Of a DNA stretch of 64,000 bases, positions 55,499 to 64,000 are shown piece by piece. Source of the DNA: Marinoscillum sp049115815 (lineage in GTDB: Bacteria; Bacteroidota; Bacteroidia; Cytophagales; Cyclobacteriaceae). Both the position numbers and the translations under genes were made by a program. The notes under the pieces were generated by a model. It searched no databases, had not been told where the DNA came from, and saw only the letters and a list, made by a program, of their open reading frames with translations. Numbering within the stretch: position 1 is the first letter of the stretch; every line of letters begins with the position of its first letter. The stretch covers positions 62,001 through 126,000 of the forward strand of contig JAGDZO010000014.1 of the NCBI GenBank assembly GCA_049115815.1. Direction: 5' to 3'.

Positions 55499-56923
55499 TT
55501 ATTTCAATACGGTGACGAATCCTTTATACTTGGATTGGCTATAGCTGATGTGATAGAAGTAGGTGCCGGAGCTATATCCCTTTGCTTCCCAGCTAAACTC
55601 CCTGTCATTACTGCTAAATACCTTTAGGCCATGTGATGTGTAAATGTTGATGGATTTGAATTTGTCAAAACAAGTATCAGCAGGTAGATTTCTGCTTTGG
55701 TCAGAATGACCCGACATAGAAAACTGCTCATTAACTCCATCTCCATTGGGTGTAAATACGTTGGCCGGTTGAAATTCTCTAAATGTAGATCTATCCTCAA
55801 ATAAATTGAATGTTAAAGAAGTAGAATTGGCCTCCGATCGTCCACAGTGGTTATCTGCGGCTCGTATCACATAAGTAAGGTCTTTCCTGAATGAATAACC
55901 CTCACATGATGGAGTGAAAAGAATTTCAACGCTCTTGGAGTTACTATGGCCAACAATTTCAAATGTGGGTAATACGTTGGGCTCCACTCCGCTCGGTCCT
56001 TCTATCACAATATCAATGCTATCGCCATCCAGATCAACCACATCAAAACTTGTGCTGAAGGGGATTCCCACAGGTACTTCAAATTGGGTTCTCTCTAAGA
56101 TGATAACTGGCGGCTGATTGATTTTCCATTCAATTTCGGTATCTATCCAATGAAAAGTAGGCTGTGCATCATCACAGGCATCAAGGTCGTTGGCCACCAG
56201 TGCTATCCTTAGATTTTCTATTCTGGGTGAAAAGACTATTCTACAGCTGTCATTCCACACAATTGAACCGCTCACCATTCCAGGTGCTGTTTCTGAAATC
56301 ACTAAAGAAAAACCTTTATCCGCAAGAGAATTAGCATCCTCTGGAGCCAACCATATTTCTATTTCATCACCGTCATTATCTTCAATATTGAAATGGAGGT
56401 TGTTTGATGTACCGCTTTTCAGAATTAGACTATCACTAGATGTACCAATAATTGGGGATTGATTAGCTGCGCTATTGTCCACCACAGTCAATCGGAGCGT
56501 ATCTAACTGAGGTATTGCGCAGGATTTATCTTCTAAAACAAAATCTATGGCAAAGTATCTATTTGATATGCAAGATTCTATCTGATATGGAAAACTAGAG
56601 CTGCCATCTTCGCCCACCGTCATATCCACTGTACCGTAATATTGAATATCTCCATCGAAATCCACTGGCAGTATTCGCAAGATTAAAACTTCATTGGGCA
56701 CAGCACCAGAAATCGTAAGATTCACCGTTCGCACCAGATCATCTGTGAGATCAAGGGTGTCTTTTGTCGGATCAAAATTATGATCAGAATCCAGAATTAA
56801 TTGAAGTTTTATATTTTGATCACAATGATTATTTGGGAAGTTAATACTCTCTAATTGACTACTCTTTACCTCGTGTAAGAGCCCCATCATTTGTATCATA
56901 TAGAGAAGTATTACCAACTTCAT
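55499..56923 (-). CDS. Secreted protein with CHU_C (T9SS type B) tail
   Basis: A 474-residue exported protein. The N-terminal 370 residues are beta-rich Ig/cadherin-like repeats with Asp-Asn-Asp-Gly-Asp-Glu and Asp-Leu-Asp-Gly-Asp-Ser motifs, possibly Ca-binding. The last 90 residues are the gliding-motility-associated C-terminal domain: Asn-Val-Phe-Thr-Pro-Asn-Gly-Asp-Gly-Val-Asn-Glu, ending in a Phe-Tyr-His-Ile-Ser-Tyr strand. Such tails send proteins out by T9SS and can attach them to the surface. No enzyme motif was seen. It sits between the SGNH hydrolase gene and a GH2 gene in the same direction. Confidence 0.8.
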   Translation of the reverse strand: MKLVILLYMIQMMGLLHEVKSSQLESINFPNNHCDQNIKLQLILDSDHNFDPTKDTLDLTDDLVRTVNLTISGAVPNEVLILRILPVDFDGDIQYYGTVDMTVGEDGSSSFPYQIESCISNRYFAIDFVLEDKSCAIPQLDTLRLTVVDNSAANQSPIIGTSSDSLILKSGTSNNLHFNIEDNDGDEIEIWLAPEDANSLADKGFSLVISETAPGMVSGSIVWNDSCRIVFSPRIENLRIALVANDLDACDDAQPTFHWIDTEIEWKINQPPVIILERTQFEVPVGIPFSTSFDVVDLDGDSIDIVIEGPSGVEPNVLPTFEIVGHSNSKSVEILFTPSCEGYSFRKDLTYVIRAADNHCGRSEANSTSLTFNLFEDRSTFREFQPANVFTPNGDGVNEQFSMSGHSDQSRNLPADTCFDKFKSINIYTSHGLKVFSSNDREFSWEAKGYSSGTYFYHISYSQSKYKGFVTVLK

Positions 56924-56990
56924 ATTGTGAATTCAATATCCCTCGAGTTCAACACAAGCGTGCGAAACAATGTAAGATTAACGCACCATA

Positions 56991-58391
56991 TCAAAGGTCA
57001 ATTGATTTTATCGAGTATGAATGCACTACCGGTTCATTGATTGTATATAAAGCATTTCTCGCTTTGGCCAACTCTTCTAGGATGGAATCTTCCTGTGGCA
57101 GGAGTTCGAAATATTGATCTACCGTTCTTACAAGATAAGGGTACCAACTTCTGTGCTTTTGCGTTTCATTTTTGGCGTTTAGGTAGCTCCTTTTCGCAGC
57201 GTCAGTATTTTCTCCTTTATAATCTCGAAGGTGTCTGTATTCGACTAACTTGATTACTCTGAGCTTACCCTGTAGTTGCTGAATTTTAAGGGCAGTTTCC
57301 CAGACGTCTTGTGATTGAATCGACTGTGGCGTATTCCGTATCTGAGCGAGATCAATGCCCTTTTTAAATTGTTTTGAAGTGAAGTTGGACATGTATATTC
57401 CATCTATCTTAAGCTCATAATTACCTTTTTTCAATTTCTTTATTTTCAATAATTCGGTATTCCAATCTCTCCCGAAAGATAGCATTTTGGCGGTTTCTTC
57501 TAAGGTCAAAGGAATAGTCATTGGTAGAGAACGTTCAAGCAATTCAAAAGTTAAAGGACCTTCAGATCTGATCCAGTCGGTTTTGGTAAGACTATCCGAT
57601 GAAATGGTGCGTTTTTTCGCGTCAATCTCCACGGTGCAAACCTGAGAAGGGGGTGCTATGGTCTTGATGATTTCTATAGCCATCAGTAGGTGACCTTCTT
57701 GACCAGGATGCACCCTATCTTTCCCTATGATGGTAGCTGTAGGATCTGCTTGCTGCATTTGAATATTTACCTGCATCAAGAGATCATAGAGGTCGACCAG
57801 CGGAGCACCATGGCGTTTGGCTAACTGTCTGATATGATCGGCACAATTCGCCAACGCGTCATTGACACCAATTTCATTTATAGTCCCGAGCTGGGCAGTC
57901 TGATCATAGATGGTAGGAGTCATAAATATGGGCTTGACTCCATTTTCTTTCAACATGGAAGCTAGACTATCTGTACTTTTATAGTATTCCATTAATGCCA
58001 GTTCTCTTTGAGTAAGAATTGCCGAATCAGGATTGTTTAGTGCATATAGATCACGAATTACATCATTCATACCTGTCATGATAAATGCATAATCTGGCTG
58101 ATGAATCATAATATCATCTTCGAAACGATAAATCATGCCCTCTGCTACATCTCCCGAAACGCCACAGTTGATAAAGTCTACTCTCGTCTCGGGGTATCTG
58201 GTGGCGTAGAAAGATTGTAGAAATATATGAAATGAGCCACCATGAGTGATACTATTACCAATCATCACTACTTTGTCACCATCCTCAAATTTTAGAGATT
58301 GTCCCCTTGCATTCGATAGGCATAATATTATAAGGCCTATGAATAAACTTTTTTTCACGGTGCTATTATGCTTTCGTTTATTTTCCACCAT
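56991..58391 (-). CDS. SGNH/GDSL hydrolase, exported
   Basis: A 466-residue exported protein. Residues about 40-240 form an SGNH hydrolase: block I Gly-Asn-Ser-Ile-Thr-His-Gly with nucleophile S47, block II Gly in Cys-Gly-Val-Ser-Gly-Asp, block III Gly-Met-Asn-Asp, and block V Asp-Arg-Val-His-Pro. The C-terminal 230 residues are helical and unassigned. SGNH enzymes near polysaccharide genes often remove acetyl or other acyl groups. Its start overlaps the GH105 stop by 14 bases, so it is part of the same operon and may deacylate the same substrate. Confidence 0.85.
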   Translation of the reverse strand: MVENKRKHNSTVKKSLFIGLIILCLSNARGQSLKFEDGDKVVMIGNSITHGGSFHIFLQSFYATRYPETRVDFINCGVSGDVAEGMIYRFEDDIMIHQPDYAFIMTGMNDVIRDLYALNNPDSAILTQRELALMEYYKSTDSLASMLKENGVKPIFMTPTIYDQTAQLGTINEIGVNDALANCADHIRQLAKRHGAPLVDLYDLLMQVNIQMQQADPTATIIGKDRVHPGQEGHLLMAIEIIKTIAPPSQVCTVEIDAKKRTISSDSLTKTDWIRSEGPLTFELLERSLPMTIPLTLEETAKMLSFGRDWNTELLKIKKLKKGNYELKIDGIYMSNFTSKQFKKGIDLAQIRNTPQSIQSQDVWETALKIQQLQGKLRVIKLVEYRHLRDYKGENTDAAKRSYLNAKNETQKHRSWYPYLVRTVDQYFELLPQEDSILEELAKARNALYTINEPVVHSYSIKSIDL

Positions 58392-59505
58392 ATAGAACGT
58401 ATACTTCGCTCCCGGCTGCTAGGAAAGCGCCAGTACCATAGACTTCCGTCCTATCAGCCCAAGCACTACCTGGTGCTGCACCTATTGGCTGAACATAGCC
58501 CAACATGCCATCTTCGCTGATATAGCTCGTCAATGCGTTCCATCCTTTACGTACTGAGGGTTCATAAGTGGCTTTGTTGAGTATGCCTTTGTTGATACCC
58601 CATGCTAGTCCAAAAGTGAAAAAAGCCGTACCACTTGTCTCAGGAGTTGGGTAAAGGTCCTGTGCGAGCAGGCTCATGGCCCAGTGTCCTTTTGGTGTTT
58701 GGATGTCAATGAGCTTTGCAGCCATTTTCTTATAGATTTCGAGGAAGTAATTGTATTCTTTAGAACCTTCATCATATTCTTCCATTATGATGGTGAGTCC
58801 CCCAAACACCCAACCATTCCCTCGTGACCAAAAAATCTTATTGCCCTGATCTAACTTACCAATGTAGGAGTTGTCACGATAATAGAGGTTTTCTTCTATA
58901 TCAAAAAGATGCTCAGTGGATGCTTGATATTCCTTCATCATAAAACGTGTGTATTTATCATCCCCAGTAATAATGGAAAGCTTGGCCAAAACTGGTGGCG
59001 CCATGAATAAAGCATCACACCATGTCCATCGCTCCAGGTGTTTGTATTTATCCAATGTGATGGGTTGCTCGCTAGGGTTGTCAATGATATAGTCCATGCC
59101 GGTGATGGTCTTAGCTATCATGGTAGAATCACCATATTTTCTAAACAACTCGATGTACATCTGACCAATTGTATGATCGTCTGCATGGTATGGTCTCCAG
59201 TGGAGATTCCAATTTTGTTCCTCCCCGACTGATTTAAGCCAATCGTAATATTTATCTGATTTGGCAAGCTCAGCCCACTTCACCATACCTACATAGAGCG
59301 CACCGTTGGTCCAATCTGCTATATGATGCGCCTTAGAATATTCTATACTGAAAGTATCTCTGAAATGCTCGATTTGCCAATCCGCCACTCGCTCCATGTC
59401 TTTAAGCACATTCTTAGGTTTGATTTTTTGGGCATTGGAAACGTGCGTACTTAAGGTGAGTGTTACGATTAGCACGAATAACCTGATTGAATTTACTGTC
59501 CTCAT
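58378..59505 (-). CDS. GH105-type unsaturated uronyl hydrolase, exported
   Basis: A 375-residue exported (alpha/alpha)6-barrel protein of the GH88/GH105 type. The candidate catalytic Asp is D164 in Trp-Thr-Trp-Cys-Asp-Ala-Leu-Phe-Met-Ala-Pro-Pro, and the later Trp-Ser-Arg-Gly-Asn-Gly-Trp and Thr-Ser-Gly-Thr-Ala-Phe-Phe motifs are characteristic. The family hydrates the 4,5-double bond of unsaturated uronyl residues made by polysaccharide lyases. It overlaps the BNR_4 gene by four bases (ATGA) upstream and the SGNH gene downstream. Pure agar has no uronic acid, so its presence points to another substrate or a side chain. Confidence 0.87.
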   Translation of the reverse strand: MRTVNSIRLFVLIVTLTLSTHVSNAQKIKPKNVLKDMERVADWQIEHFRDTFSIEYSKAHHIADWTNGALYVGMVKWAELAKSDKYYDWLKSVGEEQNWNLHWRPYHADDHTIGQMYIELFRKYGDSTMIAKTITGMDYIIDNPSEQPITLDKYKHLERWTWCDALFMAPPVLAKLSIITGDDKYTRFMMKEYQASTEHLFDIEENLYYRDNSYIGKLDQGNKIFWSRGNGWVFGGLTIIMEEYDEGSKEYNYFLEIYKKMAAKLIDIQTPKGHWAMSLLAQDLYPTPETSGTAFFTFGLAWGINKGILNKATYEPSVRKGWNALTSYISEDGMLGYVQPIGAAPGSAWADRTEVYGTGAFLAAGSEVYVLYGGK

Positions 59506-60815
59506 TCTACTATGTATTTAATATTAGTTTTATAATCTGTATAGTGAATGTACTTTTCGTTTTCCATCCATAGTACTACTGTTTTGTCCCCTTTTTTCAT
59601 ATTGCGTGGAACATATGGGCGCACATTGTCGAATGTTGAGTTTTGTGTGAGGGCCTGAGTCTTCCATTTGCCCTTTGTTCCTTTCTTGCTCCATTTTTCT
59701 ATTTCGAAAACGCCGTTCACTTCTCTAGAGAGATAAACTACGCCTTGATTAATTGGATGTATCACCATCCCTCCTGAGTAATGCGGCTCTTTTTCCACTG
59801 CTCCTGCCCTAGTCTGTGGAAACCATTTCCCTGAGTTGCAAAGCAATTGATCGTTCCATTTCTTTCCGTCAAAATGGGTGTAGTAATACAGATGTTCTTC
59901 CTCCGATGGATGTCTGGTGTAGAGGATGGTTGGGTTGCCCGTTTCATCAGCCACTATATCATGCACCCATGCACGGCCGGTTTCTTTTGTAGCTTGGTAG
60001 ACCACTGAGGCGCCAGTAGGTTCAAAGGGCATTTGCGTAAAATCACAAATTTTATTGCCATCTGCTCTCCAAAACGCACCATTTTCATAATAGCCATAAT
60101 ATACCGAATTAGTCGCTTCATTTCGAGGATGTCCATCTGTGAAAATGAAATGGATTTTCGAAATCCCGTCAGAATAATACTTGACATAGGGACGATTTCC
60201 GCTCCTAAATCCTTCTTCGGCGATAAATACTTGAGATTGGGTAAATGAAACTCCGTTATCATCAGACCACATGACATTGGGTTTGTAACCCGTCCACCGG
60301 CCAAAGCAATAAATCCGATTACCTTCACTAGACAGCACAACAGGATTGGCATATGTCACCCCTTTCTTTGGGTATTTCACAAACTCATCCTCGCTGATGG
60401 GATCAAAGGCAACTGCCTTTTCAAACAAGCTGTCTGTCTTAGCATTGGAATGATGGTAATACAAAAACTTATTGACGTGCTTTGCATAAAATGCCATGTA
60501 ATCCTTAGATAGGAGCTCCAGAAATGCCGGGTTGTCATGATCATCCTTCTCTAGATTTGGAAAGAGTATTTCCGTTTTCACTTGATTTGACTCAAGGTCA
60601 ATCAATGCGCTCTCAATAGAGCCATCTTCCTTTACCCATCCAGTCAATACTCCTGCCTTGTCTCCATGTAGGTAAATAGCTCTAGGGTCTGAAAACCAGC
60701 ACCATGCTCCGGCATTTTTGAGAGTTTCAATTTTCGCTTGAGCGAAACAATTTGTATTTAATGCAAACAGAAGGGTTAAAACCAGATAAAAGGATTTGAA
60801 GGTTTGGTATATCAT
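59502..60815 (-). CDS. BNR_4 beta-propeller protein, candidate polysaccharide lyase
   Basis: A 437-residue exported protein (signal cut near Cys-Phe-Ala-Gln) whose body opens with Gly-Ala-Trp-Cys-Trp-Phe-Ser-Asp-Pro-Arg-Ala, characteristic of BNR_4 repeat proteins. Seven-bladed propellers of this type include ulvan lyase families PL24 and PL25. Possible active residues are the His-His in Tyr-Tyr-His-His-Ser near residue 118 and Tyr/Arg/His residues further on (Thr-Asp-Gly-His-Pro-Arg; Thr-Arg-His-Pro). Coupling to a GH105 gene, which acts on lyase products, supports a lyase role. The family assignment within PL24/PL25 or outside them is not proven. Confidence 0.72.
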   Translation of the reverse strand: MIYQTFKSFYLVLTLLFALNTNCFAQAKIETLKNAGAWCWFSDPRAIYLHGDKAGVLTGWVKEDGSIESALIDLESNQVKTEILFPNLEKDDHDNPAFLELLSKDYMAFYAKHVNKFLYYHHSNAKTDSLFEKAVAFDPISEDEFVKYPKKGVTYANPVVLSSEGNRIYCFGRWTGYKPNVMWSDDNGVSFTQSQVFIAEEGFRSGNRPYVKYYSDGISKIHFIFTDGHPRNEATNSVYYGYYENGAFWRADGNKICDFTQMPFEPTGASVVYQATKETGRAWVHDIVADETGNPTILYTRHPSEEEHLYYYTHFDGKKWNDQLLCNSGKWFPQTRAGAVEKEPHYSGGMVIHPINQGVVYLSREVNGVFEIEKWSKKGTKGKWKTQALTQNSTFDNVRPYVPRNMKKGDKTVVLWMENEKYIHYTDYKTNIKYIVE

Positions 60816-60831
60816 GAAATCTTAAATTTAT

Positions 60832-63378
60832 TTATTGAATTTTCAGTGAAACAATTTGTGGCTCTAGGCCAACGGACTTTACGGTTACAGTAGCCTCGCC
60901 ACTTTGTCTTATTGACTGAACTATGGCCAAACATCTTCCCTCTTCGGTTAGTAAATTATTGCTTTGATAGTTCTGAACATTGGTTTCGGATCCGTTATCC
61001 ACTCCAAGAAGCTTAATATTTCCTTTTATCTCAAATTCAATTTTCTGATCAGACGTCTTAACTGGTAGTCCTTCCTTGTCCACTAATTGTACTACAATAT
61101 GCGCAACATCATAACCATCCGCAATGAGTAGTTCTTTATCTGAAGTAACATCTAGAGAAACAACATCCGAAGTGGTACTCAATTCATCAGAAATCTCATT
61201 TCCATCAAATCCCCCTTTGGCTGTAAGTGTTCCCGCGTGAAAAGGCACTGCCCATCTGAATATTCGATCTGGGCATTCGGACATACTTCGACTGCCTAGG
61301 GAGGTACCATCTAAAAATAATTCTACTACCGGAAGATTTGATCTCACCTCGACAAGGATAAGTTCATCTTGAGTATAGTTCCAGTGAGTATTCGAGGCAT
61401 CATTCTCCCAGTTCAATGCCTTTTTAGACATGGGCTCGGGCTTACCATTCCATTTATTCACTTGGAATTTGGAGCCGGCAATAGCTCGTGTGCCAATGGA
61501 AATGTGCGGTGAATTTTTCCAAATTGCTTTGAAATTGTACCATCCCGGTTTCTCGAAACCAGCAAAATCCAGCATATCTCCACTCCAACCCTTCTTAGGC
61601 CAAGAAAGGTTTGACTCACCCATATAATCAATACCTGTCCACATAAACATGCTGAAAACGTATGGCTTTTCCAGAATGGAGTTCCACTCACTGAGCAAGC
61701 CTGAGTTTTCATTTCCCGTGAAAAGCATTTGCGGATAGTGCTTTTTGCTCCAATCATATTGGGCTATCTGATAACTAAAACCTACTACATCAAGCGCATC
61801 AGCGTACCCTGTAGCAAGACTGGCTACAGGTATAATAAGGTTGGCGGTCACAGGTCTCGTAGAATCCAATTCTTTCACCCATCCTGACAAACGTTTGGCT
61901 GTTTCAGCAAGTTTGTACTTCCTATCAGGTAACGCATCATACCGAGATTTCATCTCGGCTGGAGTGAGAGTAGGTATTTTGTTCCAATAGCCCTTGTTAT
62001 CATCCCACAATCCACTAACATGTTTATAGTCTGGATATGTCCATTCTATCTCATTACCAATGCTCCATTGAAATACCGATGGATGATTTCTGTCTCTCAG
62101 TATCGTTCTTCTCAAATCACTCTTCCCCCATTTCTGAAAATGCTCCGTATAGCCTCGGGTATGATATAAGACTTCTCTTTCGTTCAGATTGAAGCGTTTG
62201 TCTTTTGGATTATCCATTTCATCAAAAATTTCGTTTTGAACCAAAAAACCCATCTCATCACATAAATCCAGAAATTCTTCAGAAAAAGGGTTGTGTGAAG
62301 TACGTATGGCATTCACTCCAGCATCTTTCAATTTTTGTAGCCTGCGTTTCCATACACCTTTTGGAACGGCCGCACCTACCAATCCCGCATCATGATGCAG
62401 GCAAACCCCTTTGGCATAAGTTGACTTTCCATTCAAAAAGAAGCCTTGATCCTCATCAAATCTTAAACTTCTAATCCCAAAAACGGTGATGTATTCATCA
62501 ACCAAAACCCCTTCAACATTCACGCTAGTTATGGCTCTATAGAGATAGGGATTGTCAGTATCCCATAGCTGAGGGTTGATTACAGATAGCGATTGATAAT
62601 ATGATTTGTTGGATTGGCTAGCTAAACCCAGATCATCGGATGTCTCCGAAACAAGATTGCCTTGTGCATCTTCAATTCTGGTGGTGAGTTGAAAGTCCGC
62701 CGCTTCTCTATCGAGGTTTTCCACCTTTATCTCTATTGTTACTTTAGCGCTTTCATTGGAGATTTCGGGGGTAGTCACAAAAGTTCCCCATATGGGAATG
62801 TGCAGTTTATCAACAGTAACCAACTTAACATTTCTATATATCCCACTTCCTGTATACCAACGGCTATCGGCATATCGCGTACGATCAACATGGACGGTGA
62901 GCACATTTTCTGAACCATCCGTTTTGAGTGTTTCCGTAAGATCAAAATACACTGGAGAATAGCCATAGGGATTTTCACCTAAGCGAATACCATTCAACCA
63001 GAATGTGGCGTTGTTGTAAACACCATCAAAAAGGATATAGGTATTTTTATCTTTTGATTGCTCTGGCGAAGGAAAATGCTTCTGGTAAATACCGATACCA
63101 CCTGGCAGATAACCTGTACACCCTTCAAGTGTTGAATCAAATGATGCTTCTATACTCCAATCATGAGGTAGTCGAATATCTCGCCAGTTCTCATCAATCA
63201 TCGGCACATTGTCAGGCGGCAGAGTATCATTCATCAACTGAAACTTCCATCCAAAATTGAAATCCTTCTCTCTATTGAATTCACTTTTGGAAGACTCTGT
63301 ACATGCTATTAGTAGTAGACCAAAAAACAGAACACTTAAACTATTTACCAGGCCGGTTATTTGATGATCTGACTTCAT
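60832..63378 (-). CDS. GH2 glycosidase, lipoprotein
   Basis: An 848-residue lipoprotein (Leu-Leu-Ile-Ala-Cys near residue 26) with GH2 jelly roll, Ig-like domain, TIM barrel and C-terminal domains as in the 52895 protein. Candidate acid/base is E443 in Ile-Gly-Asn-Glu-Ile-Glu-Trp, and candidate nucleophile E557 in Gly-Asn-Glu-Asn-Ser. The nucleophile loop differs from the paralogue (Asn-Ser instead of Asn-Trp), which may change specificity. It lies 16 bp before the BNR_4 gene and 25 bp after the sulfatase, so it belongs to the same transcript and could act on desulfated or lyase-derived oligosaccharides. Confidence 0.88.
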   Translation of the reverse strand: MKSDHQITGLVNSLSVLFFGLLLIACTESSKSEFNREKDFNFGWKFQLMNDTLPPDNVPMIDENWRDIRLPHDWSIEASFDSTLEGCTGYLPGGIGIYQKHFPSPEQSKDKNTYILFDGVYNNATFWLNGIRLGENPYGYSPVYFDLTETLKTDGSENVLTVHVDRTRYADSRWYTGSGIYRNVKLVTVDKLHIPIWGTFVTTPEISNESAKVTIEIKVENLDREAADFQLTTRIEDAQGNLVSETSDDLGLASQSNKSYYQSLSVINPQLWDTDNPYLYRAITSVNVEGVLVDEYITVFGIRSLRFDEDQGFFLNGKSTYAKGVCLHHDAGLVGAAVPKGVWKRRLQKLKDAGVNAIRTSHNPFSEEFLDLCDEMGFLVQNEIFDEMDNPKDKRFNLNEREVLYHTRGYTEHFQKWGKSDLRRTILRDRNHPSVFQWSIGNEIEWTYPDYKHVSGLWDDNKGYWNKIPTLTPAEMKSRYDALPDRKYKLAETAKRLSGWVKELDSTRPVTANLIIPVASLATGYADALDVVGFSYQIAQYDWSKKHYPQMLFTGNENSGLLSEWNSILEKPYVFSMFMWTGIDYMGESNLSWPKKGWSGDMLDFAGFEKPGWYNFKAIWKNSPHISIGTRAIAGSKFQVNKWNGKPEPMSKKALNWENDASNTHWNYTQDELILVEVRSNLPVVELFLDGTSLGSRSMSECPDRIFRWAVPFHAGTLTAKGGFDGNEISDELSTTSDVVSLDVTSDKELLIADGYDVAHIVVQLVDKEGLPVKTSDQKIEFEIKGNIKLLGVDNGSETNVQNYQSNNLLTEEGRCLAIVQSIRQSGEATVTVKSVGLEPQIVSLKIQ

Positions 63379-63403
63379 TAATGTTGGTAATTATGGATTC
63401 AAA

Positions 63404-64000
63404 TTATTTAACCGTAGCTTCTCCGCCCACCCTCAATTCTTTGTACTTCTTAAGCATCTGCTCAACTCTACCCTTGTTTTCGGCCATGTCCATCAGGTTA
63501 GTTGCATTGGTTTCTTCTTGATTTTCATTAAGGTTATACAACCCAATCACTTCCAAGTTGTCAAAGTCCTCTCTCTTTTCAGTTCTCATCACCAGTTTCC
63601 ATTCTCCTTGGCGTAAGGCATAATATGGACCTCCTTTGGACTGAGACTGATGAAGTAGATGAGTGCGTACATGTTGCTTTGATTGAGAATTGAACAATGG
63701 GAGCAAATTGGCGGCATCTAGTATTTGACCTCCAAGATTTTGACTTTCGGTAAGTGCTGCCATGGTAGCCACCATATCCTGGCCTACCACGGTTACATCA
63801 GAAGATGAGTTTGGCTTGATCTTACCCGGCCATACTGCGATGAAAGGCACCCTGTGTCCACCTTCGTAGATGGAACCTTTGCTGCCGGTATACCCATTAC
63901 TAGACTCATGCCCTTTTGCATTGTAATGTGATAATCCACCATTATCAGAAGTGAATACAACAAGCGTGTTTTCATACAATCCTTGAGCTTTAAGGGCTTG
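63404..64000 (-). CDS. S1 family sulfatase, C-terminal part (cut by window edge)
   Basis: The frame is open at the right edge; 198 C-terminal residues are visible. They carry the usual S1 sulfatase end: Val-Phe-Thr-Ser-Asp-Asn-Gly-Gly, the Lys-Gly-Ser-Ile-Tyr-Glu-Gly-Gly-His-Arg-Val-Pro-Phe segment, a Gly-Glu-Trp-Lys-Leu-Val strand, and a final Leu-Tyr-Asn-Leu-Asn-Glu-Asn-Gln-Glu-Glu-Thr-Asn. The formylglycine site is outside the window. It differs in sequence from the sulfatase at 34823, so it probably belongs to another subfamily. It is the first visible gene of the GH2/BNR_4/GH105/SGNH operon. Confidence 0.9.
   Translation of the reverse strand, partial: QALKAQGLYENTLVVFTSDNGGLSHYNAKGHESSNGYTGSKGSIYEGGHRVPFIAVWPGKIKPNSSSDVTVVGQDMVATMAALTESQNLGGQILDAANLLPLFNSQSKQHVRTHLLHQSQSKGGPYYALRQGEWKLVMRTEKREDFDNLEVIGLYNLNENQEETNATNLMDMAENKGRVEQMLKKYKELRVGGEATVK

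Noticed and set aside
49235..64000. SusC/SusD transport pair in the minus-strand operons
   Set aside because: None was found; only plug-like fragments at 45695-47056 exist, without barrel or SusD lipoprotein.

Overview
The window looks like part of a red-algal galactan (agar/porphyran) utilisation region from a marine member of Bacteroidota, probably a Cytophagales-like lineage. The support is: type IX secretion (T9SS) tails on many large secreted proteins, a CHU_C/gliding-type tail, lipoprotein signals ending in Ser-Cys, a PID-CTERM peptide, AT-rich non-coding DNA, and a dense set of GH86, GH117, GH2, GH105 and sulfatase genes. No rRNA, tRNA or CRISPR was found, and no intact transposase. 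No SusC/SusD pair is present, so uptake proteins must lie elsewhere.

Layout. 1-1398 (-): 5' part of a GH86 agarase/porphyranase, cut by the left edge. 1658-3725 (+): a lipoprotein of unknown function and an SMP-30/gluconolactonase-like lipoprotein. 3729-6494 (-): a T9SS-secreted multidomain GH117-like protein. 6663-10669 (+): a tight GH2 / GH117 / KDPG-type aldolase operon. 10860-15509 (+): a giant CotH/lamin-tail T9SS protein, followed by a RelE/ParE-type toxin-antitoxin pair and a stranded T9SS-tail gene fragment. 16670-18588 (-): an alcohol dehydrogenase-esterase pair; 18737 (+): AraC regulator; 19730-22229 (-): galactonate-dehydratase-like enzyme and MFS transporter. 22920-25651 (+): cytochrome P450, [2Fe-2S] ferredoxin and ferredoxin reductase, matching the known 6-O-methyl-D-galactose demethylase system. 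25687-32876 (-): four-gene operon of planctomycete-type families (PSD1/DUF1549-DUF1553, DUF1501, propeller protein, membrane cytochrome). 33048 (+): TPR-HTH regulator; 34823 (+): sulfatase; 36559-40261 (+): GLUG-repeat T9SS protein plus PID-CTERM peptide; 40387 (+): second GH86 with a C-terminal module shared with the GLUG protein. 44486 (-): glycerate kinase. 45695-52717 (-): five-gene operon of GH86, GH117, beta-helix protein and two plug-only proteins. 52895-64000 (-): two GH2 enzymes, a CHU_C protein, SGNH hydrolase, GH105, BNR_4 beta-propeller and the C-terminal part of a sulfatase.

How it may work (inference). GH86 enzymes cut agar/porphyran outside the cell or at its surface. Sulfatases, GH2 and GH117 trim the oligosaccharides to galactose, 6-O-methyl-galactose and 3,6-anhydro-L-galactose. 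The P450 trio demethylates the methylated sugar, and the ADH/esterase pair may deal with aldehyde products. The dehydratase, aldolase and glycerate kinase could feed the sugar acids into central metabolism. The BNR_4/GH105 operon hints at a second, uronic-acid-containing substrate. The planctomycete-type operon and the shared secretion modules are the least explained parts.
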